From Heyndrickxia acidicola (GTDB lineage: Bacteria > Bacillota > Bacilli > Bacillales > Bacillaceae_C), in the NCBI RefSeq assembly GCF_001636425.1, contig NZ_KV440953.1, forward strand, positions 1,934,847 to 1,998,846: 64,000 nt of DNA. Reading direction: 5' to 3'. Shown here piece after piece: positions 18,420 through 27,782 of the stretch (positions within the stretch are counted from its first letter, which is position 1; the number at the start of each line of letters is the position of its first letter). The position numbers and the translations under genes are program-made. The notes beneath the pieces were generated by a model. It was given only the letters and a program-made list of their open reading frames with translations, searched no databases and had not been told where the DNA came from.

Positions 18420-18614
18420 ATGTTATTTACTGGGTTGATTCATCTTTCAGACCAGCCGGTAATGAAACTATCAATTAAAGCAACCAACAAAGAATTGGCG
18501 GAAGAGGGATTGAAAAAAAAGGCGCAAATTATCAGTAATCGCAAAGATAAAAAGATAGTCGCTACAGAAGTATATGAGTTCAATGAAGTGAAACCTGATA
18601 TCGTGATGTATTGA
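18420..18614 (+). CDS. Small protein of unknown function
   Basis: 64 residues with no recognised domain (MLFTGLIHLSDQPVMKLS at the start, FNEVKPDIVMY at the end). The ribosome site AAAGGAGGGAGAAATA is very strong, which is the main reason to accept it. A cre-like sequence sits just upstream. It contains neither a signal peptide nor a membrane segment. Confidence 0.65.
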   Translation: MLFTGLIHLSDQPVMKLSIKATNKELAEEGLKKKAQIISNRKDKKIVATEVYEFNEVKPDIVMY

Positions 18615-18717
18615 GAGATTACTAAAGATTCACTAGACTCCAAAATGAAAAGAAATAATGATTCAGCCATAGTTATATGGCTTTTTATTTTTTTTGATAC
18701 TGATCTTCTTAGAAAAA

Positions 18718-18751
18718 ATAAGCTCCCTTTCCATAAGAAAGGGAGCTTACA
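18718..18751 (-). terminator. Terminator of gltT
   Basis: The perfect stem AAGCTCCCTTTC / GAAAGGGAGCTT is followed on the minus strand by TATTTTTTC. Confidence 0.9.
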
Positions 18752-18755
18752 TGAT

Positions 18756-20012
18756 TTAAGCAATATCTTGCAAGTACTCTTCGGCTTTTTCATTGTCGAA
18801 ACGCTTTTCCCATTTTGCCACAACTACTGTAGCCAGAGAGTTTCCAATTACATTTACAACCGTGCGAGCCATGTCCATCAGGCGGTCGATTCCAGCAATA
18901 AAGGCAAGTCCTTCAACTGGAATATGGGCTGACCCCAGTGTTGCTAGTAATACAACAAAAGAAACACCTGGAACTCCTGCAATCCCCTTCGATGTGATCA
19001 TTAAGACCAGCATCAGGGATATTTGCGCACCAATAGACAAGTGGATACCATACATCTGGGCTATAAAGATAGCCGCAATGGACTGGTAAAGCGTGGATCC
19101 ATCAAGATTAAATGAATAGCCTGTAGGGATAACAAAGCTAGCAATCCCCTTCGGCACTCCAAAGCGCTCCATTTTTTCCATTAATTTCGGAAGTACTGTT
19201 TCCGAACTGGAAGTGGAGTAAGCCAGAATCAGCTCGTCCTTAAGAATTTTAAACAGGTTCGTAATCCGGATTCCGACAATCCTTGCAACAAAACCCAGAA
19301 CGATTAGGATAAAGAAAGCCATTGAGCCGTAGACTGTTACTAAAAGCTTGCTTAAAGGGACTAATGACTTAACACCAAATTCAGATACTGTAACGCCAAT
19401 CAAGGCAAAAACACCAAGCGGTGCAAATCTCATAATCATGTTGGTTACATAGAACATGGCATCTGCCGTACCCTGGAAAAACTTAAGTACAGGCTGGCCT
19501 TTTTCGCCTATTGCTGATACACCTAAACCAAACATAACAGAGAAAAAGATAATGGCAAGCATGTCCCCGTTTGCTAAAGATTCAAACAAATTAGTCGGAA
19601 CGATATTTACAATTGTATCTATAAAAGAATGAGATTCTACTTGTTTTGTTGTATCAAGATACGTGGAAATGTCTCCTTTTTGCAAATGATGCATGTCTAT
19701 CCCATTTCCAGGTTTGAAAATATTGGCGATCAGAAGACCGATAACAATCGCTACAGTCGTAATAATTTCAAAATAAATAATTGTTTTCCCACCAAGCTTC
19801 CCCACCTGCTTGATGTTGCCGACACCTGCTACGCCAATGATGATGCTTGACACCACGATTGGTACCACGATCATCTTAATGAGCCGTAAAAAGATGTTCC
19901 CTACCGGCTGCAAGTATGTTTGAACTTCGGGATGGCCATAAAATACTGCGCCAACGATGATTCCCAAGATAAGTCCAATAAAAATTTGCCAAGCTAACCC
20001 AATTTTCCTCAA
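18756..20012 (-). CDS. gltT: Proton/sodium-glutamate symporter
   Basis: 418 residues, dicarboxylate/amino acid:cation symporter (DAACS) family. The serine-rich substrate loop STSSSETVLPKLMEKMERFG and the NLDGSTLYQ motif are intact, as is the SKGIAGVPG hairpin region and the C-terminal IDRLMDMARTVVNV motif. Several membrane helices and two re-entrant loops are expected. Overall sequence agrees best with B. subtilis GltT. It has its own terminator and appears monocistronic. Confidence 0.9.
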   Translation of the reverse strand: MRKIGLAWQIFIGLILGIIVGAVFYGHPEVQTYLQPVGNIFLRLIKMIVVPIVVSSIIIGVAGVGNIKQVGKLGGKTIIYFEIITTVAIVIGLLIANIFKPGNGIDMHHLQKGDISTYLDTTKQVESHSFIDTIVNIVPTNLFESLANGDMLAIIFFSVMFGLGVSAIGEKGQPVLKFFQGTADAMFYVTNMIMRFAPLGVFALIGVTVSEFGVKSLVPLSKLLVTVYGSMAFFILIVLGFVARIVGIRITNLFKILKDELILAYSTSSSETVLPKLMEKMERFGVPKGIASFVIPTGYSFNLDGSTLYQSIAAIFIAQMYGIHLSIGAQISLMLVLMITSKGIAGVPGVSFVVLLATLGSAHIPVEGLAFIAGIDRLMDMARTVVNVIGNSLATVVVAKWEKRFDNEKAEEYLQDIA

Positions 20013-20257
20013 ATATTTCCCCCGTCCTTTCTATATAAAACAATTTTTATATAATTATAATATTATTTTATAATAGTGCTAGCCGTCAACCTGATTCACT
20101 TTGTAATATTTCCCTAACCAAATTTCCGCTTATTTTCTATGTGTTTATATCCTAAAAACACTTTAAACATTGTGATTTTTAAAAACCGTTAAGACATAAA
20201 GAAGATTTAAATATATATTAAAATACTAATGTTTTTTAGCTCAATGAAAACGTGAAT

Positions 20258-20304
20258 AAAGGCACACAGCCTGATACCTGTTTCAGGGCATACGTGCCTT
20301 TTTT
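20258..20304 (+). terminator. Orphan terminator-like hairpin
   Basis: AAGGCAC pairs with GTGCCTT around an inner CCTGA/TTCAGG hairpin and is followed by TTTTAC. No plus-strand gene precedes it, so either it is the end of a small RNA or a relic. A short P2 fragment (GTTTTTTAGCTCAATGAAAA) lies just before it. Confidence 0.5.
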
Positions 20305-20452
20305 ACTTTCTATTTTTCCTGCTTGTTATTTCACTCTGAACACGAGTCAGCTTAAAATAAAATATCGCTTTAACAAAACTTCTTTAGGCATTGTCAAAGT
20401 GGACTTTATTGTTTTTGCTTAATAGAATAGGAACTTTTACAAGTGCTTAAAG

Positions 20453-20944
20453 CTATGGATGATATAATTGTTTTATCATAAAAATGTCATCAACAAATTG
20501 ACCATTTAAAAAATATTTATGCTTCACCCTCCCTTGTTCCTTGAAGCCGCATTTTTTATAGAAAGCGATAGCGGAATCGTTTGTCGAAAGAACCTTTAAC
20601 AAAAGCTTGTTTCTTTTCTCTTCCATTGCCACACGGGAAATATAATCAATCAATCTGGTGCCGACTTTCTTGCCTTGATGGGCTGGATGAACACCAATAA
20701 TAATTTCAATTGTATTTGTACTGGAGGCAAAACTCATAAATGAAGGCCTTTCAGCCTGAATGTATCCTGCCAATTCCCCATTAACAATTCCGACATATTG
20801 GCTGCCTGCAGGATGGTATTTCGCATATTGTTCAATTGATGTCCACTTTATTGGCTGGGGGGAATTTCCCGCATTCCAAATTAAATTATTCAGCTCCACA
20901 AGTTTAGGGAAATCCTCAACTTTCGTTGGCCTGATTTCAAACAT
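20453..20944 (-). CDS. GNAT-family N-acetyltransferase
   Basis: 163 residues. The acetyl-CoA-binding motif A is IIGVHPAHQGKKVGTRLIDY and the C-terminal part has NDSAIAFYKKCGFKEQGRVK, both typical of GNAT enzymes. The substrate is unknown. I choose ATG 20944 (MFEIRPTKVEDF) because GGATTGGAGTG precedes it; the longer frame has no site. Confidence 0.85.
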   Translation of the reverse strand: MFEIRPTKVEDFPKLVELNNLIWNAGNSPQPIKWTSIEQYAKYHPAGSQYVGIVNGELAGYIQAERPSFMSFASSTNTIEIIIGVHPAHQGKKVGTRLIDYISRVAMEEKRNKLLLKVLSTNDSAIAFYKKCGFKEQGRVKHKYFLNGQFVDDIFMIKQLYHP

Positions 20945-21065
20945 GTACAACACTCCAATCCTTTCCTGGATATACCATAAAGTATTCGCATTCAAGGGAA
21001 AGGGCACTTATACATAAAGATAAAATCTGGAACAACGCCGTTTAAATTTTCAATTTAATAAGTGT

Positions 21066-21160
21066 TCGTCTTTTAAAGGACTATTATATTTTTTAGCTCC
21101 ATCGTGTTAAACGGCTGTTCCACATGATGGAGTTAAAAAAACGAGATGCTCTCAACCCGT
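21066..21160. repeat. Diverged P2 element
   Basis: The palindrome reads TTTTTTAGCTCCATCGTG ... CACATGATGGAGTTAAAAAA. The loop-side bases differ from other copies yet still pair. The outer ends are not clear. Confidence 0.6.
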
Positions 21161-21210
21161 TCTTTAGGGAAGAATGACTCATTATCCTTTTACATGTGTT
21201 TGTTTTCTTA

Positions 21211-21950
21211 TTAACAAACATTAGTCGAGCAGCGTGCAACAAAAACGTACTCTCGTCCCGGACGGTCTGAAGCTTCTCTTACATCTTCCACAGACAGTCC
21301 TACTTCTCTAAGAGATTTGGTGATTTCCTTAAAACTTCTAAATCGCAACGTAGAATCGGACGTGATAATGGCACCATCGTTCTTGAAAGCATAAGTCCAT
21401 CGGAAAGACACCAAGGATTCTCGAACATCAATAACATCTACCCATCCCTCGACAATACCGTATTTGTGTGCATCAATTCGCTTGTATGTATTCTCCTTGT
21501 TCCATTCTAGCCAAGCCTGTGACTCAGGTTTCCGGGTTTCAAACACCAATCTTCCTCCTGGACGTAATACCCCCCGAATTGCTAGAAATAACTCTTGCCA
21601 CTCTTGATCCGTCAGAAAAACCTGAGCAACATTAGCAGTCATCGTAACAAGATCCACCTTCAAGGGTGGAAGGTCACGTACATTACCGTGAATCCATTTA
21701 ACACGGTCAGACTAATTATTTTGTTTTGCCACCATTAGTGACGCTTTAGCTGGATCTAGAGACCAATAACCTCTAAGCCTTTGGCTGCTAAACGGCAAGC
21801 AAAAGTTCCTGTTCCACAACCAATGTCAAGTACAGAACTTGCTTCAAACTCATTAACCATAGACTCATAAGCATCTAAATCAGAACGGTCAGGGTCAAAT
21901 GAATCAAAGATATAAGCCAGTCTTGGGTTCTCAAATATTTCATCAGCCAT
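21211..21950 (-). pseudogene. Class I SAM-dependent methyltransferase, frameshifted
   Basis: The N-terminal part (ADEIFENPRLAYIFDSFDPD, then VLDIGCGTGTFACRLAAKGL) ends at a stop right after the SAM-binding strand at about 21756. Reading on in another frame gives SLDPAKASLMVAKQNN, an in-frame TAG, then SDRVKWIHGNVRDLPP and the C-terminal half to 21211. So there is one frameshift plus one nonsense codon. The intact protein would be a small-molecule methyltransferase of about 240 residues. Confidence 0.85.
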
Positions 21951-22128
21951 CAAACTTACCCCAAAAATCAAATATTTCACTATTTCACTATTTCCTCTTT
22001 TTCAAGTAGCCTGTCCCGTTCTCAATAAGAAAAACTGCCAACAATTATTAGCCGAGTCCATGGCTCTTGTACCCGTTTACTTAAATTCGATATTTTACAA
22101 TCTTAATTTTTTACCACCACTAACTTTC

Positions 22129-22935
22129 TCAATTAGTCAATAACTCTCCTACATTGTTAGCAAAGAAATTTTTTATAAATAAGAACTCTCCCTTTTCGAA
22201 GTTATAACAGTCCATCTTATTGGAATAATTGTAAATCACTTTATGGAGTGTGTGGGACATCTCTGTTGGTAATGATGTTAATCCCCAGTTTCCTGCCTCT
22301 TGCTTCGATGAGATAACCTTTTCCCTCAAGTACCAATACACTCTTATTAAATTTAAAGTACAATAAACTGGATTCTCTAATATATTTTCTAAGCAATCAT
22401 TAAAATCACCCACTATAGAGGAAATAAAATAGGATTTAGGAATCAATGGAAATACCTCCACAATGGGTTTTCCTTCAATACAAATTCCTCGTTTGTTGAT
22501 TATAGTTATATGAGCAGCTAAATCAGGGTCTTTCCTAACCTCACCAGTTAAGAACTCATACGTTTGTAATGACAACTCCTCTTCATACCGTTCTCTCCAA
22601 AATTCACTAAAATGGAGGTCAAAAGGGCAGGGGTGCTCAAATTCATTTAGTTGTCCTCGATTTAAAATGCTTACTTCCAGTGGATACTGATTTTTCGAAT
22701 GAGTTAGGAATAATTTTGCTAATCGCCTTTTGGTACCAATTTCCAATGATTCATCCGTAACTATTATTATATCAATATCACTACTATGAGGATTGAATCC
22801 CCCCATTGCAAGCGAGCCGTGTAGGTAAAAACCAATAAAATTATCTTTGATTATTTCTTTTGTCTTCGTTAGAAGCTGAATAACAAACTCTTTTATATCT
22901 AATGAACACGTAGTCCAATTATAAGACATCATCAC
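22129..22935 (-). CDS. Aminoglycoside nucleotidyltransferase-like protein (ANT(9)/AadA type)
   Basis: 268 residues. The nucleotidyltransferase motif is HGSLAMGGFNPHSSDIDIII (GS-x-D-x-D catalytic pattern), followed by a helical C-terminal DUF4111-like domain. ANT(9) and AadA enzymes of about 260 residues adenylylate spectinomycin or streptomycin. Whether this chromosomal copy confers resistance cannot be told from sequence. It has no visible mobile element around it, but it sits in an accessory stretch with a broken gene and tiny ORFs. Confidence 0.8.
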   Translation of the reverse strand: MMMSYNWTTCSLDIKEFVIQLLTKTKEIIKDNFIGFYLHGSLAMGGFNPHSSDIDIIIVTDESLEIGTKRRLAKLFLTHSKNQYPLEVSILNRGQLNEFEHPCPFDLHFSEFWRERYEEELSLQTYEFLTGEVRKDPDLAAHITIINKRGICIEGKPIVEVFPLIPKSYFISSIVGDFNDCLENILENPVYCTLNLIRVYWYLREKVISSKQEAGNWGLTSLPTEMSHTLHKVIYNYSNKMDCYNFEKGEFLFIKNFFANNVGELLTN

Positions 22936-23035
22936 TCCCCCACTATATCTTATTTCGTAAACTTACCCCTTTGCTACTTTAAGAAAAAATTGCTAATAAA
23001 AGCAGCCGGATAATTCGCTCTTGCAGGAGCTAGCT

Positions 23036-23200
23036 TCATTTTTCTTTGTATTTTCCACTAAAAACTATACCTAAGGAAATTCCAAATGCCACCGAAAAGG
23101 CTGTAAAGATGTTTAAAGTATGTTTTAAAATTTCATTTACCATTAAACCTACTATAAAAAAAAGCCAAAAAATATAATAAAAATCTATATAATCGTTTCA
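23036..23200 (-). CDS. Small two-helix membrane protein
   Basis: 54 residues beginning at GTG (23200) with TTGGAGAGATAAAT as ribosome site. The ATG one base upstream would hit an immediate TGA. Two hydrophobic segments are evident: LYRFLLYFLAFFIVGLMV and FTAFSVAFGISLGIVF; a basic end (GKYKEK) follows. I do not recognise a family. Confidence 0.6.
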
Positions 23201-23430
23201 CATTTATCTCTCCAAGTAAAACATTTCTAACATACACAGAATCTTACTCTTTTTGTAGATAATATTTCCATTTGTTTATCACTAGGTAATTTAACCTGAA
23301 TCTATCTTCTACTTGCCCCATTTAGCAACATAAGTTAAACGCTGTCAACAATGTCAGCAGGATAATTCACTTCTGCGCCGGTTGAATAAAAACAGCGATT
23401 TATTTCTTTGTAGCTGATTCAGTAATTAAT

Positions 23431-23568
23431 TTATAAAGAAATCCAACTATATATTCCCTTTGTGTTGTTTTCAATATCATTGTTCTCTAGAAGGTCATTT
23501 ATCCCTTTACTAATTACTTCCCATAGAATGTATTCGGCTATTAAACTATATATTACATAATCGATCAT
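23431..23568 (-). CDS. Small ORF of unknown function
   Basis: 45 residues (MIDYVIYSLIAEYILWEV at the start) preceded by GGAGGAAATTTGG, a strong site. It has an amphipathic look and no known motif. It may belong with the other small gene at 23036-23200; the two are in the same direction. Confidence 0.5.
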   Translation of the reverse strand: MIDYVIYSLIAEYILWEVISKGINDLLENNDIENNTKGIYSWISL

Positions 23569-23781
23569 CCAAATTTCCTCCGCCAAACTGCCTGTTAGTG
23601 GAAGTAGGTTACTTGAGAGCTACCACAGTACACTGCGTTAAACACCTGAATAAAAAAGTTATAATAATAATGAAGGGATTACAACTGCATTACACGCTTT
23701 TTCATAGAATTCAATCGTTCTACTTAAATAAAGACGGCATAATACGGGTATCAACATTAAGATTTACCTGTGCCTAAAATT
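23569..23781. other. Short gap without a gene
   Basis: AT-rich, no supported ORF. Together with 22936-23035 and 23201-23430 it makes up the non-coding part of this accessory stretch. Confidence 0.4.
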
Positions 23782-23813
23782 AAAAAGGAGACTCATCAGA
23801 ATCTCCTTTTTAC
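23782..23813. terminator. Terminator of the fructose operon
   Basis: AAAAAGGAGA / TCTCCTTTTT stem with a 10-base loop, just past the fruA stop codon. Confidence 0.88.
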
Positions 23814-23845
23814 AAAATCTAGAAGCAACAATGTAAGAATAAATT

Positions 23846-25711
23846 CTACTGTTCTACTTCTACTTTTCTTTTTAAAAGACCAACCATTAATGCCGTAATG
23901 ATGGTTCCTATAACAATGGCCAGTGCGTACAGGAATGGATGTGTGACAACCGGAAGAACGAATATGCCGCCATGTGGTGCAGGGAGCTTAACCTTAAATA
24001 GCATGCTGAGCCCGCCAGCCGCCGCTGAGCCTACTATAGCAGATGGGATGACACGAAACGGATCTGCTGCTGCGAAAGGAATGGCTCCTTCTGTAATAAA
24101 AGAAGCGCCCATTACATAGCAGGTAAGTCCCGCTTCTCGATCCCGTTTGGTGAATTTGCTGCGGAAAAGTGTTGTGGCAAGAGCCATCCCGAGCGGAGGC
24201 ACCATACCTCCAGCCATGACCGCTGCGTGGGGAGCAAAGTTTCCGGCATTAATCATAGCAATTCCAAATGTAAAGGCTGCTTTATTAATGGGCCCTCCCA
24301 TATCAATTGCCATCATGCCGCCCAGAAGGACTCCTAAAAGAATAAGATTGCCAGTCCCCAAGCCTCCTAGTACATGCGTTAAGTACGTATTAAAAATGCT
24401 GACAGGTGTATCAATGACAAAGAACATAATCATACCGGTTAAAAAGATTCCAAATAAAGGATAGATCAGAACAGGCTTTAAACCCTCCAATGATTGGGGA
24501 AGACGGTAAAATGCTTTTTTGACAAGGATAACAAGATAGCCTGCTAAAAAGCCTGCAATTAATCCTCCTAAAAATCCTGCCTTGGCCTGTGCTGCCATAA
24601 ACCCTCCGACCAATCCTGGTGCGAGGCCCGGACGATCTGCTATGCTCATTGCAATAAATCCTGCTAAAACGGGGATCATTAATCCAAAAGCGTTGCCTCC
24701 GCCAATCGTATTAAGGGCTTCCGCAAATCGGTTATAGCTCGGATCTTTCGGGTCTGCTGAATGAATGCCAAACATAAAGGAAATTGCGATTAAGATACCG
24801 CCTCCCACAACCAATGGAAGCATATTGGAAACACCATTCATTAAATGCTTATAAAATCCCTTCCGGCTGCTCCCAGCGTCAGACTGTGCTTTTTTCTCTC
24901 CTGTTCCCCGGTATATAGGAGCATCTTTTCTTACTGCACGTTCCAAAAGCTCCTTTGGACGCCTGATTCCGTCTGCAACAGGAACCTCTATCACATGTTT
25001 GCCTTTAAAACGGTTCATTTCCACTTGCTTGTCAGCCGCTACAATGATTGCGGATGCCCTCTCAATCTCTTCAGCTGTTAAAATATTTTTTGCACCGCCG
25101 GATCCGTTTGTTTCCACTTTGATAGCAAGGCCCATTTCTTTTGCTTTCTCTTTTAAAGAGTCAGCAGCCATATACGTATGGGCGATTCCAGTGGGACAGG
25201 CTGTTACAGCCAGTAAGAGCTGCTGTTCATTTAAAGCGCTTTCTTCTCTATCATCCATAGAATCATACATTTCAAAGATCTCCAATACTTCAGCTGAGGA
25301 TGAAGCATTCAATAATTTAGTTCTCACTTCATCTCTCATTAAAAGTCCGGAAAGCCTTGACAATGCTTCTAAATGAGTATTGTTAGCGCCTTCACTTGCA
25401 GCAATCATAAAAAACAAATGGCTGTCCTGTCCATCCAAAGAGTCGTATGGAATGCCCTTTTGGGACCTTCCGAAGGCAATAGCAGGTTCTTTAACCGCTG
25501 CCGTTTTGGCATGGGGAATGGCAATTCCGTCTCCAATCCCTGTTGTACTTTGTTCTTCTCTTGCCAATACGGCTTTTTCGTATTGTTCAGCGTCATTTAG
25601 TTTGCCTGCATTGACTAAAACGGAAACTAATTCATTTACTGCATCCTTTTTATTGGAAGAAACTAGCTCTAATTTAATGGTTGCATTTGTGAGCAGCTCG
25701 GTAATTTTCAT
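23846..25711 (-). CDS. fruA: PTS fructose transporter, EIIABC
   Basis: 621 residues. EIIA covers about 1-147 with phospho-His near residue 67 in GIAIPHAKT; EIIB covers about 165-265 with phospho-Cys near residue 172 in AVTACPTGIAHTY; EIIC from about 285 onward is a multi-helix membrane domain. It imports fructose and delivers fructose-1-phosphate. It is the last gene of the operon, 11 bases after fruK. Confidence 0.96.
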   Translation of the reverse strand: MKITELLTNATIKLELVSSNKKDAVNELVSVLVNAGKLNDAEQYEKAVLAREEQSTTGIGDGIAIPHAKTAAVKEPAIAFGRSQKGIPYDSLDGQDSHLFFMIAASEGANNTHLEALSRLSGLLMRDEVRTKLLNASSSAEVLEIFEMYDSMDDREESALNEQQLLLAVTACPTGIAHTYMAADSLKEKAKEMGLAIKVETNGSGGAKNILTAEEIERASAIIVAADKQVEMNRFKGKHVIEVPVADGIRRPKELLERAVRKDAPIYRGTGEKKAQSDAGSSRKGFYKHLMNGVSNMLPLVVGGGILIAISFMFGIHSADPKDPSYNRFAEALNTIGGGNAFGLMIPVLAGFIAMSIADRPGLAPGLVGGFMAAQAKAGFLGGLIAGFLAGYLVILVKKAFYRLPQSLEGLKPVLIYPLFGIFLTGMIMFFVIDTPVSIFNTYLTHVLGGLGTGNLILLGVLLGGMMAIDMGGPINKAAFTFGIAMINAGNFAPHAAVMAGGMVPPLGMALATTLFRSKFTKRDREAGLTCYVMGASFITEGAIPFAAADPFRVIPSAIVGSAAAGGLSMLFKVKLPAPHGGIFVLPVVTHPFLYALAIVIGTIITALMVGLLKRKVEVEQ

Positions 25712-25722
25712 AATTCTCCCCC

Positions 25723-26634
25723 TTATAAATGCGTAATTTCAACTTGTGTAAGTAATGTGAACACATCTTCTTTCTTACATAATTCCATTGAAAAAGCTGT
25801 TGCGCTGCCGGCTGCCGTCCCCATTCGAAAAGCTTCCTGGTAGTCTTTACGGGTTGCATAGGCGCTTAAAAATCCTCCAACAACAGAATCTCCTGCCCCG
25901 ACCGAATTCTTCAATTCACCTTTGGGGGCATTTGCATGATACAATGCCTTTTTATTAATAAAAAGAGCTCCCTTTTCAGCCATGGATATAATAACATTTT
26001 CCACTCCCATTTCCACAAGCTTCTTGCCGTAAAAGGCTGCATCCTCAATCGTTTCTATGCTCGTTTTAAAAATTTCACCAAGCTCATGATGATTTGGTTT
26101 TACGAGGAAGGGCTTAGCCCGAATAACACTTTTTAATGCCGCTCCTGAAACGTCTGCAACAACTTTAACCCCTTTTTCTTTGCATACATGAATTAACCCT
26201 GAATAAACATCCGGCGAAAGAGATTTAGGGATACTTCCTGAAAAAACGATGATATCTTCATTTGTCAACTGATCCAGTTTTCCAAGAAATTCTTCATATT
26301 TTTCCGTACTTATATGAGGGCCGCTCCCGTTAATCTCCGTTTCTCCCCCTGTTTTCAGCTTGATATTAATTCGTGTGTCTTCATTAACCTGTACAAAATC
26401 CGTTTGTATATTTTCCCGCTTTAGGAATGACTCGATAAAAAAACCAGTGAACCCTCCAATAAATCCTAATGCTCTTGATTCTGTCCCCAATCTCTTTAAT
26501 ACGAGGGACACATTAATTCCTTTCCCCCCTGGAAGCTTCAAGTCCGATTTTGATCGATTTAATTTCCCTACTGCAAAATCTTCAACCTCTACCACATAAT
26601 CTACAGAAGGATTCAATGTTACTGTGTAAATCAT
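25723..26634 (-). CDS. fruK: 1-phosphofructokinase
   Basis: 303 residues of the PfkB family. Start MIYTVTLNPSVDYVVEVEDF; substrate motif LPGGKGINVSLVLKRLG and the C-terminal ATP-binding/anion-hole motif NSVGAGDSVVGGF are intact. It phosphorylates fructose-1-phosphate to fructose-1,6-bisphosphate. The true start at 26634 overlaps the end of fruR as ATGA, so it is translationally coupled; the longer frame upstream is only fruR sequence in another frame. Confidence 0.95.
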   Translation of the reverse strand: MIYTVTLNPSVDYVVEVEDFAVGKLNRSKSDLKLPGGKGINVSLVLKRLGTESRALGFIGGFTGFFIESFLKRENIQTDFVQVNEDTRINIKLKTGGETEINGSGPHISTEKYEEFLGKLDQLTNEDIIVFSGSIPKSLSPDVYSGLIHVCKEKGVKVVADVSGAALKSVIRAKPFLVKPNHHELGEIFKTSIETIEDAAFYGKKLVEMGVENVIISMAEKGALFINKKALYHANAPKGELKNSVGAGDSVVGGFLSAYATRKDYQEAFRMGTAAGSATAFSMELCKKEDVFTLLTQVEITHL

Positions 26635-27383
26635 TTGCTCTTCACAACCTTCAGTTCCGTTTTTGCCTCGTATTCCAGCATCATTTCTGCATCTATATCG
26701 TTTGTAATGATAACAGCCTCTGATAAAGGAGAAATCAAAGCAAAAGCAATTTCTCCCCACTTAGAATCATCCGCTAAAACATATGCTTCTCTTGATAGCT
26801 TCAGAGCCTGCTGTTTCATGGAAGCCTCCTCTGGATCAGGAGTCGTAAAACCATAAATTGGATGAATCCCATTCACTCCGAGGAAGCACTTGTCAAAACG
26901 ATACTTACTAATACCATATAATGCTCCATTCCCAATCATAGCTCCTGTACTTCCCTTTACAAACCCGCCAGCCAGGTACGTTTTAATCCCTCTGGCCAAA
27001 AGAGGCTCTATATGGGTAACACCATTCGTTACCACCACAATATCCAAAGGAAGATATTGAATCATTTGTAGCGTTGTAGTTCCTGCATCAAGATAAATAC
27101 ATTCTCCTGCACCTGGCAAACTGGCAGCGTAACGTGCAATTTGATCCTTGCCTGAAAGATTTTGGTTTGATTTTTCATGTAAATTTGCCTCTTTTATAGT
27201 TCCTTGGAGACGGGCTGCACCGCCATGAACTCTTTTTAACAGCTTTTTATCTTCAAGCTGGATGATATCCCGTCTGATGGTTGATTCAGATGTATTGGTT
27301 TCTGCCACCAGTTCCTGGATACTCACTGTCTCTTTCATTTTAAGAATATTAAGGATGATATTTTGTCTTTCAACCGTCAGCAT
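26631..27383 (-). CDS. fruR: DeoR-family repressor of the fructose operon
   Basis: 250 residues. The N-terminal DeoR helix-turn-helix reads LVAETNTSESTIRRDIIQLE; the C-terminal sugar-phosphate sensor domain has YLDAGTTTLQMIQYL and ADDSKWG. I choose ATG 27383 because AGAGAGGTG precedes it. It should repress the operon until fructose-1-phosphate accumulates, and the 10-bp-phased operator upstream agrees. Confidence 0.94.
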   Translation of the reverse strand: MLTVERQNIILNILKMKETVSIQELVAETNTSESTIRRDIIQLEDKKLLKRVHGGAARLQGTIKEANLHEKSNQNLSGKDQIARYAASLPGAGECIYLDAGTTTLQMIQYLPLDIVVVTNGVTHIEPLLARGIKTYLAGGFVKGSTGAMIGNGALYGISKYRFDKCFLGVNGIHPIYGFTTPDPEEASMKQQALKLSREAYVLADDSKWGEIAFALISPLSEAVIITNDIDAEMMLEYEAKTELKVVKSK

Positions 27384-27443
27384 GTTGTACACCTCTCTTT
27401 TTTGGAACCGCATACATTTATTTTCTGTGTTTTTATTTTACTA

Positions 27444-27510
27444 CCAAAAACCTTAAATAACAATCATAAAAAATCATTTTCTTTCAAAAACCTTCAAAAC
27501 TTTAATTATA
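27444..27510 (-). promoter_or_regulatory. fruR operon promoter (-10) and phased operator repeats
   Basis: On the minus strand a TATAAT at 27505-27510 is followed by TGA triplets at exactly 10-base steps (27496, 27486, 27476, 27466), with weaker copies one and two steps further. The units are TGAAGGTTTT, TGAAAGAAAA, TGATTTTTTA, TGATTGTTAT. Such phased repeats are typical of DeoR-family operators. I saw no good -35. Confidence 0.65.
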
Positions 27511-27677
27511 ACCTTAAGCTCTATTAACTTTATATATGGATAATGGTTGTTTTTAGCGGGCAATTCTCTAACCACTTTAGCCTGCAGAGTGTCCCCTTGC
27601 CCTTTTCTAAGCAGTAGTAATAGGCCTTTTGCTTACTCTCCTCTCATTTAATCTCGTCAATATGCTCCAACAGTGCC

Positions 27678-27717
27678 AAAAAAATGAAAAGAGCTCCTAT
27701 CCATCAGGATAAGAGCC
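27678..27717 (-). terminator. Terminator of the YjcZ gene
   Basis: GCTCCTATCC pairs with GGATAAGAGC (9 of 10), and on the minus strand a T-rich tract follows. Confidence 0.75.
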
Positions 27718-27782
27718 CATTCATTCCATACAATTTTGTTAATCATTCACATTACAGATATCAATGCTCGAAGGTCTGCCTG

